Shown here: one piece after another, positions 48,403 to 60,283 of the stretch
How the letters are laid out: each line of letters opens with the position of its first letter
Position numbering within the stretch: the stretch's first letter is position 1
NCBI GenBank assembly: GCA_036971615.1
Contig: JAYKKR010000003.1
Coordinates: 1-64,000, forward strand
Direction: 5' to 3'
DNA length: 64,000 nucleotides
Source: Amyloporia xantha
Taxonomy: Eukaryota > Basidiomycota > Agaricomycetes > Polyporales > Adustoporiaceae
The notes under the pieces: model-generated
The model's database searches: none
The model's input: the letters and a program-made list of their open reading frames with translations, nothing else
What the model was told of the DNA's origin: nothing
Translations under genes and position numbers: made by a program

Positions 48403-49208
48403 TCAGGACGCCACTGCATATTTGAACGATTCCTTCTTTACTGTGGCAAGGCGTGCATCGTCGTCGTTACCGACATTGCGTATGAATTTTATCAAGTTCT
48501 GAGGCATGCTAGAAAGAGTTCCAAGTCGCATTATCCATCCCGCAGAACGGAATGTCCCAATAAGCTCATTAAAGATGGCGGCACATGGGTACCGGATGAT
48601 TGCAGCGTATGGCAAGCTGTGTGGATGAACGTTGGAGTGACAACTACATGCTGACAAGAATTAATGCTTGAGGAGAGAATACCGCCACATCCCTATCTCC
48701 CACATAGTGGGCCTGTATCGTGTCATAGAAGGTGGTTTCTGCGGCTTATTCAGGTATGTATACGCTCCTGTGTCTTCCGGCCAATCCAATCCAAATTCAG
48801 GCACCGCGCAACTGTGCTTGTTAGCAACCAGCCTGGAAGCATTAGCCCTCCCAGTCGGATTTCTTTTACAATGCCCGGCGGAACAGCAAAGGCGTCTGCA
48901 ACCTTCCGCGGGTCGTACGTGGTAACGTCTGTGAACCGCGTAGTTTGGCATCTACACGATGGAAGTAGAAGCATTGATCAACGATCACCGTGGCGGCCGA
49001 GTGGAACGACTCGAGGCTCGACAGACATCAGATGAATTAGACTAATGTAGCATTCCCGGCGACTTTCAAGCAAGCTACATCTGGAAGTTACGAACTGCAG
49101 GACATCTTCAGCCTCGTGTTGGCGAATGGCTGATGCAAATTTATCGAAGTCCACCAATAATCCACGCACCACATCAGCCGCAGCCTTCGGCAAGACTTCA
49201 GCAACCAT
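48403..49208 (-). CDS. Possible multi-exon hypothetical gene
   Basis: Protein-like segments lie in order on the minus strand: MVAEVLPKAAADVVRGLLVD and HEAEDVLQFVTSRCSLLESR (49208-49040), DPRKVADAFAVPPGIVKEIR (about 48900), then FNELIGTFRSAGWIMRLGTL and NLIKFIRNVGNDDDARLATV (48600-48430). I could not join them with confident splice sites, and stops fall between, so it may be a decayed gene. It starts 10 bp beyond the stop of the acetamidase gene, on the same strand. No family recognised. Confidence 0.3.
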
Positions 49209-49217
49209 CTACTCGGC

Positions 49218-50676
49218 TCACTTCGCCTGAGGGAAAATGGATTTGGGCATCATCATTCCAATCTGCGCCGGGACACGTCGTCAGCCATTGTTCGCAATTG
49301 ATATAATGAAGCGGAACGAAGTCTCAGGCGCACTCACCACATAATTCGGCATGTCCACCTATCGCCCATTATTGTCAGACACATTCGGTGTGTGGAAAGT
49401 ACCACTACCGAACTCACTACTTCGTGCATGCGGAGGTCGCCTGCAACGCTGCAAAGCATGTACGCCTCCATCCTAGTCAGGCCATACTCTACGCCCAGAA
49501 ATTCAATCATATGCCGGACAGCTGCCCGGGTTGCCTCCCTGATATCTGTATGGACAATCAAGCCACAATAGTGGGAACCACCAAGTCAGGAATCGGGTTA
49601 TCCGCCGACGTACTTCGTGCAAAAGGCGGACACCGCTTACCGGAATCAACGCCAGTTGTGCAATAGTATTCTTCGGACGCTGAAGCGGGGGTAGAGAAGT
49701 GCGGTGTTTTGATGTACGGCTTATCTTTCAATACAGTCAGGCGGACCGTCACCTTCATGGGTGTCTCAATCGCTGTGCCTAAACAAACCATACATTCAGA
49801 CCATAAGGAGGGATCCACGGTCGGCTGATATCAAACGTCAAGTGGAACAAGGATGGAAGTCACGGCTTACCGCAGACCTCTGTCATTGCACCCAGGAGAT
49901 TATCAAGAAGTCTGATGCATGGATGTGACCAACTCACCTCCATCGCCTTGTGCTGCATGGCCATCCTGTGTAAGATCAATCATCAACGGGAGTCAACTTG
50001 CGTAGCTATATCTGCTATTCCGGGAAGCGGTAGATACTTACTCCTATGGAAAACAAAGCGCCCTCAACCTCCACAGGTAGGTACAACGTGGAGCCCGCAC
50101 ACACATGGCGCGTGTCGATGTTACCACCGGTCTTGTAGGGCGGAATCGTCGAGAACGCGCCCTTAGCCCCAGGTGCGACGCCCATCTCTCCCGCGAAAGG
50201 TCTTAGTGGGATTTTGATCCCGCGAGCCTCGTCGAACCACGCGAAACCGTAGGGCCCTCCCGTCGCATCGGACTTATGGAGTGTCCAGATCTTCAGATCA
50301 GGCTCCGGAAATTCGTCAGCTAACAGGCCGAACCCCGGAATGCATCCCGTCCAACCCCAGTCGGCGGTCTCAACGTGCAGGACGTCCACTTGGAGGGTGT
50401 CTCCTGGCTGCGCAGAAGCAACATGTACAGGCCCATTCACCTGATCGAGCTGGGAGAAGACTAGCGAGGCTATATTGCTGACAGTGGAGCCCGGTGCGAT
50501 CTGGCCATTCGATGCGTCGAGACAATCAAATGTTATGGTGTCACCTGAAGCAACGTGCAAGGCGGGCGCTATGCTGCATGGGGTGTTGAGGTGCTGCAAT
50601 TTACTTACATGAAGAAACGTTACCTGTTATCCCAGGCTAAGTGGGACTGAGAACGTTTGATGGCGTGTATAGACAT
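49218..50676 (-). CDS. Acetamidase/formamidase (FmdA/AmdA family)
   Basis: Start at 50676 (MSIHAIKRSQSHLAWDN). Splicing 50623-50574 joins it to SIAPALHVASGDTITFDCLD. Further motifs: NGPVHVASAQPGDTLQVDVL, WGWTGCIPGFGLL, PFAGEMGVAPG, PPYKTGGNIDTRHVCAGSTL, then DGHAAQGDGEVCGTAIETPM built across a 9-nt microexon (49879-49871), YYCTTGVDSDIREATRAAVR, AYMLCSVAGDLRMHEV, VDMPNYV and the tail IGMMMPKSIFPQAK. The order and the GDGE, AYMLCSV and DMPNYV motifs are those of cytosolic formamidase/acetamidase, which hydrolyses short amides to the acid and ammonia. The gene appears complete and undisrupted, with seven or more introns. Confidence 0.88.
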
Positions 50677-51660
50677 GTCAGGTGGGCGTAGCGCGCGAGG
50701 CCAAGGAGAACCCAGGTTTGCAGATCCTAGCAACTGCCGCGAGACCGGACGAGGGAAGTAGAAGCGCAGGAGACGGGGCTGTGCAAGTCAGATAGCGATA
50801 GCATGGTTATAGAGTCACTGTATTCCATTTCCAGGGGAGCAGCCAGTCGAAACCATCCGATAAGACATGACGGATCCCGCGGAAGAGCCTGAACATAATT
50901 ACTGAGAGGTCACGTGAGAAGACCTAACCCTAGGATCGTTGTTACGTGGCGAACAATGTCAATTTGATGTCTGTCGATGCATAACTGCGCAGCGGAGGCA
51001 CTGCCTTGGCTGTGTGGGGAGGGGAGCGACTGGCATGCAAAGCGACGGGAAGCAGTTGTGCGAACACGCTTTCGCAGATGAAACGTAGGATGAAGCCGAG
51101 TGCAGGCATGGATGACAACGCGCGCATCGAAAGAGTCCTCGGTCTGCATAAGAGAATGCTGACGCCCGCTACGTGCCATCCAAGCGAGAAACGACATTGA
51201 GCGTGCGTGCATCGCTCGAGTCTGGCTGTGAGCGTGCGTGCATCGCTCGAGTCTGGCTGTGAGCATGCTGAGAAATGACGCTGCATTGTCGTTGATCGGC
51301 GCCGAAAGTAGGACAACAGCGAGAGTTGGCTGTCAACTGGGCGTCGAGCTGGCGTCGCATCCGGAGTGAGGTGGGATTGCGCCGAGGTGGGATGAGAGAA
51401 GATTTGCTGTGGGCGGCGTTGAATGTACCGGTGCGTAAGCACTGCAGACGGTAGAGCAGACGAAGTCGGACGGAAATGGGTGAAGCTGTGCATTGTGATT
51501 GATGGATGATAGTCAGGCACTACAGACGACCCGGCCATGGCGTTTCGTCCGAGTGTTCGACTTCCTGATCGGATGCCGTCCTCTCCATCTCCCCGTCTGA
51601 ATGTCCCTCACCGCCTCTATCCTTCTTGCCTCCGCCCTCCTCCTCCTCTCCATTCCCAAT
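50677..51660. other. Intergenic region
   Basis: Divergent promoter region between acetamidase (minus) and the G-alpha gene (plus). A direct duplication of about 27 bp (GCGTGCATCGCTCGAGTCTG unit) is at 51207-51263. No other feature. Confidence 0.45.
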
Positions 51661-53983
51661 GGCCGCGACGTCCATATTCGCACCCACCCCCGACGCCGAC
51701 GACCCACTCTCCAGGGCCCTCCAGCCACCCGCAGACGAATCCCCTGATGACCGCGCCCTCCGTCTCCAGCAGCAGCGTGACGCACAGGCCGTCTCCCACA
51801 AAATCGACGAGGACATTCAGGAGTCCAAGAAGGCGTTTGACAGGCGCAAGAAGGCCATAAAGGTCCTTCTATTGGGTAATTCCCGCTTGAAATGGCGTGG
51901 CTGTGCATCCTGATCGTTCCCTCTCTTCAGGACAGGCAGAGTCGGGCAAGAGTACTACATTGAAGAGTCCGTTCCCCCACCTCATCTTCGTGCCGGCATT
52001 AGTGACGTGGCTTGTATAGACTTCCAGCTCGCATTCTCCCCGGCGCATTTCCGGAACGAGCGCGCCGCCTGGAAGACTATAATACAACTTAATCTAATAA
52101 GGTGCGCGAGCCCGTGCTCCACTGCACTGTCCCCTGTGACCCCTATTTCAGATCTATTAAACGGCTTCTCGAAGTCCTGCAAGACGAATGGGACCAGTCT
52201 GTGCAACCCACGCGCCCAGACAAGGGCAAGGGCGTGGCAGGCCGCAGTCCTCCGGGACCGACCGTGCGCTTCTCCACGTCTCCACTGACCGACAACCACC
52301 GGCGAATTCGCATGCGCCTATCTCCGCTCCTGCCTATCGAGGAGGAGCTTACGAAGAAGCTATTTCCCGAGGCCAACGACAAGCTGCACGACGTCTGTGT
52401 GCGCGCGGGCAGCCAATGGAAGGGTGTCCTGGCATCTATATCGGCCAATCAACCCGAGAAGAGGCCTGGCACAGCGGATGGGCGGCATAAGGACGATCCG
52501 ACGACGGTGCTAGCAGCATGCAGAGATGACATCGTGTCGCTTTGGGAGGACCCAGTGGTGCGGGCCGTGCTGAAGAAGCACAACATCCGCTTGCAAGACA
52601 TGCCTGGCTTGTAAGTGCCTTGCATTTCCCGTGTGGCCGACTCGTCATGTCCTACATCCCGCAGCTTTCTGAACGACGCAGCACGGATAGCAACGTCAAA
52701 TTATGAGCCCACGGACGGTGCGTCTCGATCACCTCATCTGTGGCCCTGCTTTGACATGTGCTATGACGGTTTCAGACGACATTGTGCGCGCACGACTGCG
52801 TACGTTGGGCGTGGAAGAGCATCGGTTTACAATGGAAGGCGGTAAATATTCTTGGCAAGGCTCATAAGAGTCCGGCAGCTAACTGCAATACAGGGGCGCT
52901 ACCCGGGTCGGAGTGGTATATCTACGACGTCGGCGGGAGCCGTAGTAATGTATGTTCGCGCTTTTTGTGTCCTCTGCGCTGATCGCTCACGAGCCACAGC
53001 GTCCAATGTGGATTCCATACTTTGACGATGTGCAGGCTATCATCTTTCTCGCGCCCCTCGCATTCAACCTGATGCTGGAAGAAGACCCAAAGGTCAACCG
53101 ACTCGTGAGTGCCATCACGCGTCTTTGCCCCGGTGGTAGCTGAAAGTTTGATTTCACTTTGTCGTCAATGCAACCGACATCGATGCTGCCATAAATTTGT
53201 CATGATCCTCGCACGGTGCTCTCCGTGCCCGTCTCCAGGAGGACTCAATATCCCTGTGGAAGGAGATCTGTGGGAACCCACTACTCGTGAAAACCACTCT
53301 CATCCTGTTCCTGAACAAGGTACGTCCCCGCAGGCATAGCATAAGACCATCTCCTTATCTTCCCCTTACACTTATCATAAACCCGATCTGAACCGACACT
53401 GATGGTTTTCTCCTTGACGACGAGAGCTCGCTGACACTTTGCATTCATATTCTCCAGATGGACATCCTGCAAGCAACACTCGCCGCAGGCATCCGCGTAA
53501 GCAAATTCGTGCCCAGTTACGCCGACCAGCCAAATGACGTACAACATGTCACGAAATGTGCGCGACTTTCCCGTTATCCCTGAGGTCTTGGAATTCCCTA
53601 ATAAGCTTACCCTCGCCTCGCTATATCACATAGATTTCCGGGACAAGTTTCGGGGTTATCATGTGCGTCATTATGCTCGAAATAGTTGTCCATTGCGCGA
53701 TCACGGATATCTGATTTATGGATATGTGGTTATTCAGAAGCGACTGTCACCGCAAGCGCGAGCCTTCTACTGGCACGAGACATCAGTTATTGTAAGTGAT
53801 CCTGTCGAATATCCGGTATGCTTCTACTTATACGTAACAGGACACCCGATCGACCGCTGCGATTCTGGTTGGCGGTGCGCTCATGTTCACTGTGGTCGTC
53901 GCTTTACCACTGATGTGTCCTTGCATCCCATAGTTCGTGAAGGCATCCTCCGCGCGCATCTTCAGAGCGTCAACGTGATCTAA
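51661..53983 (+). CDS. Heterotrimeric G-protein alpha subunit, divergent paralogue
   Basis: At least ten exons. N-terminal helix QRDAQAVSHKIDEDIQESKK; P-loop LLLGQAESGKSTTLK (usually GAGESGKST); helical-domain insert of about 50 residues including KGVAGRSPPGPTVRFSTSPL; switch I DIVRARLRTLGVEEHRFTME with the Arg and Thr kept; switch II YDVGGSRSNRPMWIPYFDDV, where the usual DVGGQ has Ser in place of Gln; LFLNKMDIL (NKxD); KFRGYHKRLSPQARAFYWHE; DTRSTAAIL (TCAT-loop region); and the end VREGILRAHLQSVNVI at 53983. The protein lacks an N-terminal MGxxxS myristoylation site (starts MAATSIF). Such extra, diverged G-alpha genes are common in Agaricomycetes, beside conserved Gpa1-3. Signalling partner unknown; slow GTP hydrolysis is inferred from the missing Gln. 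Confidence 0.9.
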
Positions 53984-56279
53984 TGCATTCAGCTCTACAT
54001 TTTGTCGCGTTGCCCTTGCATCTCAAATTTCTTTATTCGACTGCCGTTCCCCGTATTAGGATGTACCCATACATGTCATCTCTACACATACCTGTCTGCC
54101 TGCAAGAACTTCATCCGTTATTTCTCCACTCCCACCATTGATGTTCTGCCCAACAATCCGACACGTCATAGTGTTTCCGCATAGCTTAGCCGTAGCTATC
54201 TAGCTGTGCCTCTAGTGACCCTATTATCACGCATCCCCTAGACTTTGCCGCATGTTGATGTATCTATTAATCATTGTAATAATTGACGTTTCGCTCCGCC
54301 CATCGAATCTATCTGTGGTGAGTTTCTAAGCATTATTTGCTTCAAATCTATTGTGTTCATTAATCAAACCCGGGAATCAGTGATCCAGTCTATGTAATTT
54401 CACCGGTAGACATGACGCTTACAGAAACACGCGTACGAGTTTAGGATAACGCGCGCGAGGCCGCCACCCGAGCAACATCGGATCGGACATGACCACATAG
54501 CCTCATTGGCCTGTGTGCAGGTGCAGGCTGTCTTACCGATGAACATTCAATGGGCTTGATGTCGAGCCTAACGCTCATTTATCCAGTCAGAGGACTTGAG
54601 CTTTGAGATATCGACTCTTACGGTTGGTCCTGCGTCCGTGTCTACGGAAGACTGGACGATTTCTTCTTCGCATAAGGCACCCGGCACGCACTCAACTGTG
54701 CGGTGGAAAATCCCAGGAACCAGAGAATTAGGATTTAGAGATTTCAACTAGAATTCGAGGTATGGCTTCGGTCTAGCAGTCGTAATCCAGTGGCGCTCAG
54801 TGAAGACTCAGGGAGGGACAACTTGAGCCAGCTACTAGTATCGCCTGAGGCTCAAACTCGTTGTGAGTAAATGCGACGAATTAGGTAGTTCCCTGTTCTA
54901 TGAGTGCAAAGCCGATCGTCGTAGACTTCAATTGCCATCTTGCTCAGATGATGATCGGTCAATGAGCTCGAAACTTGATCGCGCGGGCTCTTAGGGCTTC
55001 CTAATTCAAAATTGACACATTGACAGCGGGCAGTGCGCGACCAAGAAATGATTGATTGTTCAAACACTCCGTGGTGACGTTTGATGCTTGACGGGAGAGT
55101 TCCGGACTAATTATATGACTGAGGCAGGAATGTGGATGTAATAGTGAGTACGTCCACATGATACAAGTCGTGTAGCATGTATGTATTTCCAAGCGAACGG
55201 TTGGCAAGATCTAACAGACACTACTGGAAGAAACGGCCCGAATTCAGTGATAGTGAGACTGCTATTTTCTCCTTGAAGTTAGTTCAGGCTGACCAGCATT
55301 TTGAGTTCTTCAAGCCGTCACATTTGAACTCTACGGTAACCATCAATGTCGTTCAGTGCCAGCATCCTGCAGATAGGTGGCTACGCACTCGATGAGCTTG
55401 GCTTTCCCGAGATGATGGTTAGATCACCTTGCATACCCTGCAATCTTTCGCGATGCCCATGTGTCACCACTAGAACGGAATAGAACGGAATATAAGGCAC
55501 CCTGCTAACCTTAACCAGTGAATTAATAGCTCTGGGAGTTCCTGTGACTGCTCCCAATACGTATTTTGAAATGAAAGTTTACCCGGCGAGGTGGACGAAT
55601 AACGGAATACGGTGCCCTTCGGAAGGTAATTAGTGCTTGAAGTTATGCAAAATTTCAAAACTGGAACATAAAGAACTCACAGTAGTAATGCTCATGCAGT
55701 CATGATTGTGTCCTCCCGGATGTTATTGGCCACACGAATCATCTGCAGAAGACAGTGCCTGAGAGTAGTTCCGTCCGGAGCGCTTCGTGAAGTTTTGCAA
55801 GCCATGCTATAATATGGCAACTTATCCCATGAAAGACTAAAATGGATCCAGGATATACAGAATTCGGACCCTCTGTGTCGCAAATGAAAACGAATTCTCC
55901 TGAGTGCCTCGCCTATACTGCAAACAATCGTTATCAGACTCTTCTTACAGAACCTTACCGTTATGAGAAAATGAGAGCTGTGAGGGAAACAGGAGTAAGC
56001 TTCATCGTTTGACATTTGACCGAGAGAGTGAACGCAAGCAATCTAAGCGCTCCCCCTTCTCGCCGAGCTAAGTTTGACTGCCTTCTTGACTAATAGTCTG
56101 ACACATCAAAATAACCAGCAAGGTGGTTATATAATCGTTTGGAGCGCATTCTAGAAATGGGACAATGATATTTACATGTGTAAGTCTCGGAGTCAATCAC
56201 AGAGCAACTTGAACACTCCAAAGATTTCGCGGTCAACAGCTGGACACACACTTGTACGGATCACAATAGCTCACTGCTG
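53984..56279. other. Gene-free stretch
   Basis: About 2.3 kb, rather A+T-rich, with no convincing gene on either strand. A tiny tandem, (TAGAACGGAA)2, lies at 55476-55495. No tRNA cloverleaf was found by eye. Confidence 0.45.
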
Positions 56280-56904
56280 TTAATCTTGATGCTCTTCTCC
56301 ATCCTCATCTCCATCTCCCTCTCTTTCGTGTGAATTCTGATCATCTGCTGCAGGCTGCATCACATCCACACTGCCGACTGTTGGAAACCAACCCCAGTGC
56401 CTCAAATCTACGCGCATCTCGCCGGCGTGGGTGATGATCACTTCAACTCCCTCGGCCTCGAGGGCTTGACGTTGTAAATCAGCGCCAACCGTCCCAGGAC
56501 CACGAGACGAAATGGTTCCGGAGGCGGACAACACGCGATGCCATGGAATGGGGGGGTTGACGTCAGCTGACACGAATTTCAAAGCTGAAGATACCAAGAC
56601 GAAAGTATGGAATCACCGAGTAAATCAATGCGTGCTACTAGTAGAAGTTATTCAACACACCTTGACCTACATGACGAGCATATGTTGGCATGCCGATCAA
56701 CTTGGCGATATGTCCTAAATGTTGTGCAGCTGTCCTACTTAGTAGTCGTGAGGATGGAAAGACGCGATACCGTATGATGTAACATGTTGAGGTGGAATTT
56801 GACGAACTACATGATATACCTGCAACCATGATGGACTATCAATGAATAAGGAACATAAACTTAAGCCGCTGTCTGACCGATGCATGAAACTCTGCGCTAT
56901 CCAT
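56280..56904 (-). CDS. Alkyltransferase-like protein (Atl1 family)
   Basis: Four exons: 56904-56878, 56819-56771, 56714-56661 and 56584-56280, giving 144 residues. Order: MDSAEFHASVYHVVRQIPPQ, HVTSYGHIAKLIGMPTYARH, VGQALKFVSADVNPPIPWHR, VLSASGTISSRGP, ADLQRQALEAEGVEV and DLRHWGWFP. This is the DNA-binding domain of O6-alkylguanine-DNA alkyltransferases, but the active-site PCHR is PWHR: Cys is replaced by Trp, as in Atl1. Atl proteins bind O6-alkylguanine without transferring the alkyl group and pass the lesion to nucleotide excision repair. The tail after GWFP is acidic and Asp/Glu-rich. Intact. Confidence 0.92.
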
Positions 56905-57425
56905 GATGGCCCTCTAGAGGTACCGCCGACTCGCCGGAGTATGAGAGGAGAGCATACTAAGTTCATTGTCTACTTTGAGTCACCTAAAGCGCCCAGCTAT
57001 TTACCGGTGCGAGATCGAGATCGAAAGTCGCGTCAATAAATTTGAACACGGACACAGAACAGCATAGATATCCACAATTGCCGATAGCAATCATGCCTTG
57101 GATTAACTTGGTAATGGCACGTTAGCTCGAATGCTGTGGGAGAACAGTGAACAGATTGATGGAGACCCGGATTAGACCACCGCCGAACTTAACAGTACAA
57201 AGCGCTATCATCACGACCTGTTAAGACCGGAGCCTGAGCGGGAGAATTCATGCTTCAACTTCTTCACTGAAGGCGGCAGCGAGCAAGAACAGAACTAGTA
57301 TACAACTAGAATACAACACTGCTCTAGTCTCTAGATGTGCAATCTATTGACAAGTACCAGTGCAGGTGAACGTGATGATGCAGCATAACGTCGTATAAGA
57401 TCCGTCTAGACACAGGTAGGGTCGA
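56905..57425. other. Intergenic region
   Basis: Promoter side of the Atl1-like gene and 3' side of the transporter gene. No other feature recognised. Confidence 0.4.
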
Positions 57426-59431
57426 TTACTTCTCCGCCACTGTCTCTATACGCTCTTCTTTGGCCTTCTTCTCTACACTTGCGGTCTCGCTAGGCTCCGG
57501 CGTGTCCGCTGGTATCCCGTCTTCCCTTGCAACGCCGGCTGCGATCGCTCTCCGCTCCGCTTTGACGCGTTTGATGGTAGCGTCAGCCTTAGGAACAATA
57601 GACCACTGCAGGTGTGTATAGAAAGCACCGCTCTTCTCGGATGAAGAGTCGTGCGATCTAAACAGCTCATCGATGGACTCCAGTGTCTGCCCGGCGGTTT
57701 CAGGATAGAAGCACCAGACGATAGCAGCAAGAATGATGTTTAGGGCTGCAAAGATGATGTATGTGCGCCATCCAATGTTTTGCAGCGCAGGGGGTGTGAT
57801 CTCCACGACCTGTACAGTGAGAGCAGTTGAGAGGACCATAAAGTGAATCCCGAGGGAATTTGATACGAACCAGGAAATTCCCGAGGAAATCGGCACCCGC
57901 CGCGAGCGCAGCACCCTTGGCGCGAATTTTGAGCGGCAGGATCTCCGCCGGATAGACCCAGACGGTAGCCATCCAGCCTGGTTATATATGCGTACGTTAG
58001 GTTGGGTTGGCAAACGCAGCTGTCAGATTGGATGCTGCAAATGAGAAACGGAGGTACCCACCCCAAGTAAAGCAAGTTTCATATAGGAAAATGAAGAAAA
58101 CGGCCGCGATGCCGGCGGAGTGGTTGTCGATTGCAACGCACACTGCCTCAAGAACGAGGATGACCATCTGGCAAATCGCCATGCTAATTAGCAATTTACG
58201 CCGTCCTACGCGGTCGATTGTGTACCACTGTGCAGTTTTCGGTCAAGACGAACACAGATCATTTGAAGGGAGGCGCGACATACGGTGACAAATGAAGCTA
58301 GAAGATACCAAACTTGCAGCCAGCAGCCGAAGAATAGAGACAGCTGTTGCGACATCCCAAGGCTTTCCTTGAACAGCGTCGGTGCGTAATATGTGACAAT
58401 GTTGATACCTATTAATATAATTGCGTCAAGAACTGGCAGATATGGACACCACGACTAGCGCGTACCGGTCATCTGCTGCATGAATTGAATGCCAAGGGCA
58501 AGGCAGAAGCGTTTATTGCCCATAATACCATTGTCCTTCAACAGGTCTTTCCATGATCCCTCTTCCTGGCATTCAAGCTCGATCGCATCCATAATCTCCT
58601 TCGCCTCCCGCACGACAATCTCATGGTCAGTCGGCAGATTCCTCAGCTTGGCGAGAACAAGGATACCGCGCTCAGGAGTAGGATCGTGCCGCAGAAGCCA
58701 TCTTGGCGTCTCCGGTAGCCATACTGTGACCACAATCACGTAGACGCAAAAGATGAGTTGAAAAAGAAGCGGAAAACGCCATTGCACGCCACCAGGGTGG
58801 AAGTAGAAGCCGTAATTTATCCAGTAAGCGACCACTATACCGCCGATCATGCTCGTCAGCTGACAGCAGAGCTGCCACCCGCGGTGTTCTGGGAGGGTGA
58901 TCTCGCTCTGATAGACGGGCGTGACTGTGGACCATATATTAGCGACGTTTCTCCGCTATCGGCAGAAAGAAGACGAGTAACGGACCGGAAGTTATGTACC
59001 CAATACCTTGTCAAATGTCGAAGTCAGACATCACATTTGAGATTTTGAGATAGTCCATGCTTACCGACACCTGTGACGATACGGGCGACGATCATCTGGA
59101 TACGCTCGACGCATGTGCCCATGAGAATCGTGCCAACCAGGAGAATGGATGCGCCAAGTATGAGCGTTCTCTTGCGGCCTAGAGGCTCGGATGTAAATGC
59201 AGCGGCGATCGCACCGAAGACGGCGCCGACGTCGTATATGGCAGTGATAGTGCTGAGCATGATGGTACTTGGGTTGCCCATGGTGTCCAGCCAGTACTTG
59301 GAGATGACGACGCCGGACATGACGCCCTGGTCATATCCAAACAGACAAAATCCAGTCGAACATACAGAAGTAAGAACAGCGATGAGGAAGGTGCCGCGAA
59401 GATTTTCGAGACCCAGTTTCGTAACAAACAT
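57426..59431 (-). CDS. MFS sugar transporter
   Basis: Six or more exons. Begins MFVTKLGLENLRGTFLIAVL; GYDQGVMSGVVISKYWLDTM near TM1; EPLGRKRTLILGASILLVGT (GRK motif between TM2 and TM3); PVYQSEITLPEHRGWQLCCQ; VWLPETPRWLLRHD (PESPR-type motif at the end of TM6); INIVTYYAPTLF (TM7 substrate-binding region); DRVGRRKLLI; YPAEILPLKIRAKGAALAAG; VEITPPALQNIGWRTYIIFA; and FYPETAGQTLESIDELF (PETKGxxLE-type). The C-terminal tail is long and charged. These are the signatures of plasma-membrane hexose/polyol transporters of the sugar-porter family. Substrate not predictable. Intact. Confidence 0.9.
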
Positions 59432-60283
59432 GGCGGACGAGTCAACAAGCCAGCGTGAAGTGCGCCGTAGATGATCTCCCTGTAAAGAGACGGCAGAGAG
59501 AAGTCTGACTGGGCACGAATATGAGAGGGGAGCGTCGCCTTTTATATGAATCGCTTCGACCGTCCATTTTGGCTTGTACCATCACCTGAGGTGGATTGCA
59601 CGATGGTCAGGTGGGCTGGAAGCGGACCGTTGCGGAGAGGCACGATAAGAGGTAAGGCTCAACAGAAATTGGTCATCGCATGTTGCACCGTTAGGGATCG
59701 CCCCAGTTAGTGATTGCGGGGTAGCGGCAAGGTGGGTCCTACCCCGTGGGGAAGTCGGCTGATGGCCATAGCGGCCGACTTACAGGTAACAGCCATGATT
59801 CCTCTGAGCTCGACATTCCTGATTTCCAGCACAAGTGGCAATGTTCAGATTTTATGGCACCAGCAGCTTGTACATGTGAGTCGTGGCAGATACTATCAAA
59901 TATGGGGGACGCCATCTAAGGGTGCCGGTGGTCAGCAGTTGTGCAAGGCTGATCTGCTCAGATCTGGTAGCCACTATGACTTTGGAAATCAGAAGACAGT
60001 CTAACAGAGTATTTGGCCTTCATTTCGGCTTGATAGTTAGACACAGAGAACGGTATTCTGAGGAGACAGTACAGTAGACCCGAACACATGTACAGCTGGC
60101 CGTAGGTAGCAACTTCGTTCATGCACAATGACTCACGTGACTGAGCTGGGGCACCAGCGCTAGCCTTTAGCCTTGAGTCGGTCGTCGTGCCCAGGTATGC
60201 TCTTCGTCCGCAACATTCAACCCACCCTGCGCTCTTTTATCCTTCTGTATAACCCCGTTGCATACCGAAGGAGAATAAAATCA
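59432..60283. promoter_or_regulatory. Divergent promoter region
   Basis: Shared upstream region of the transporter (minus) and tRNase Z (plus). No extra gene was recognised; specific sites cannot be named. Confidence 0.4.
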
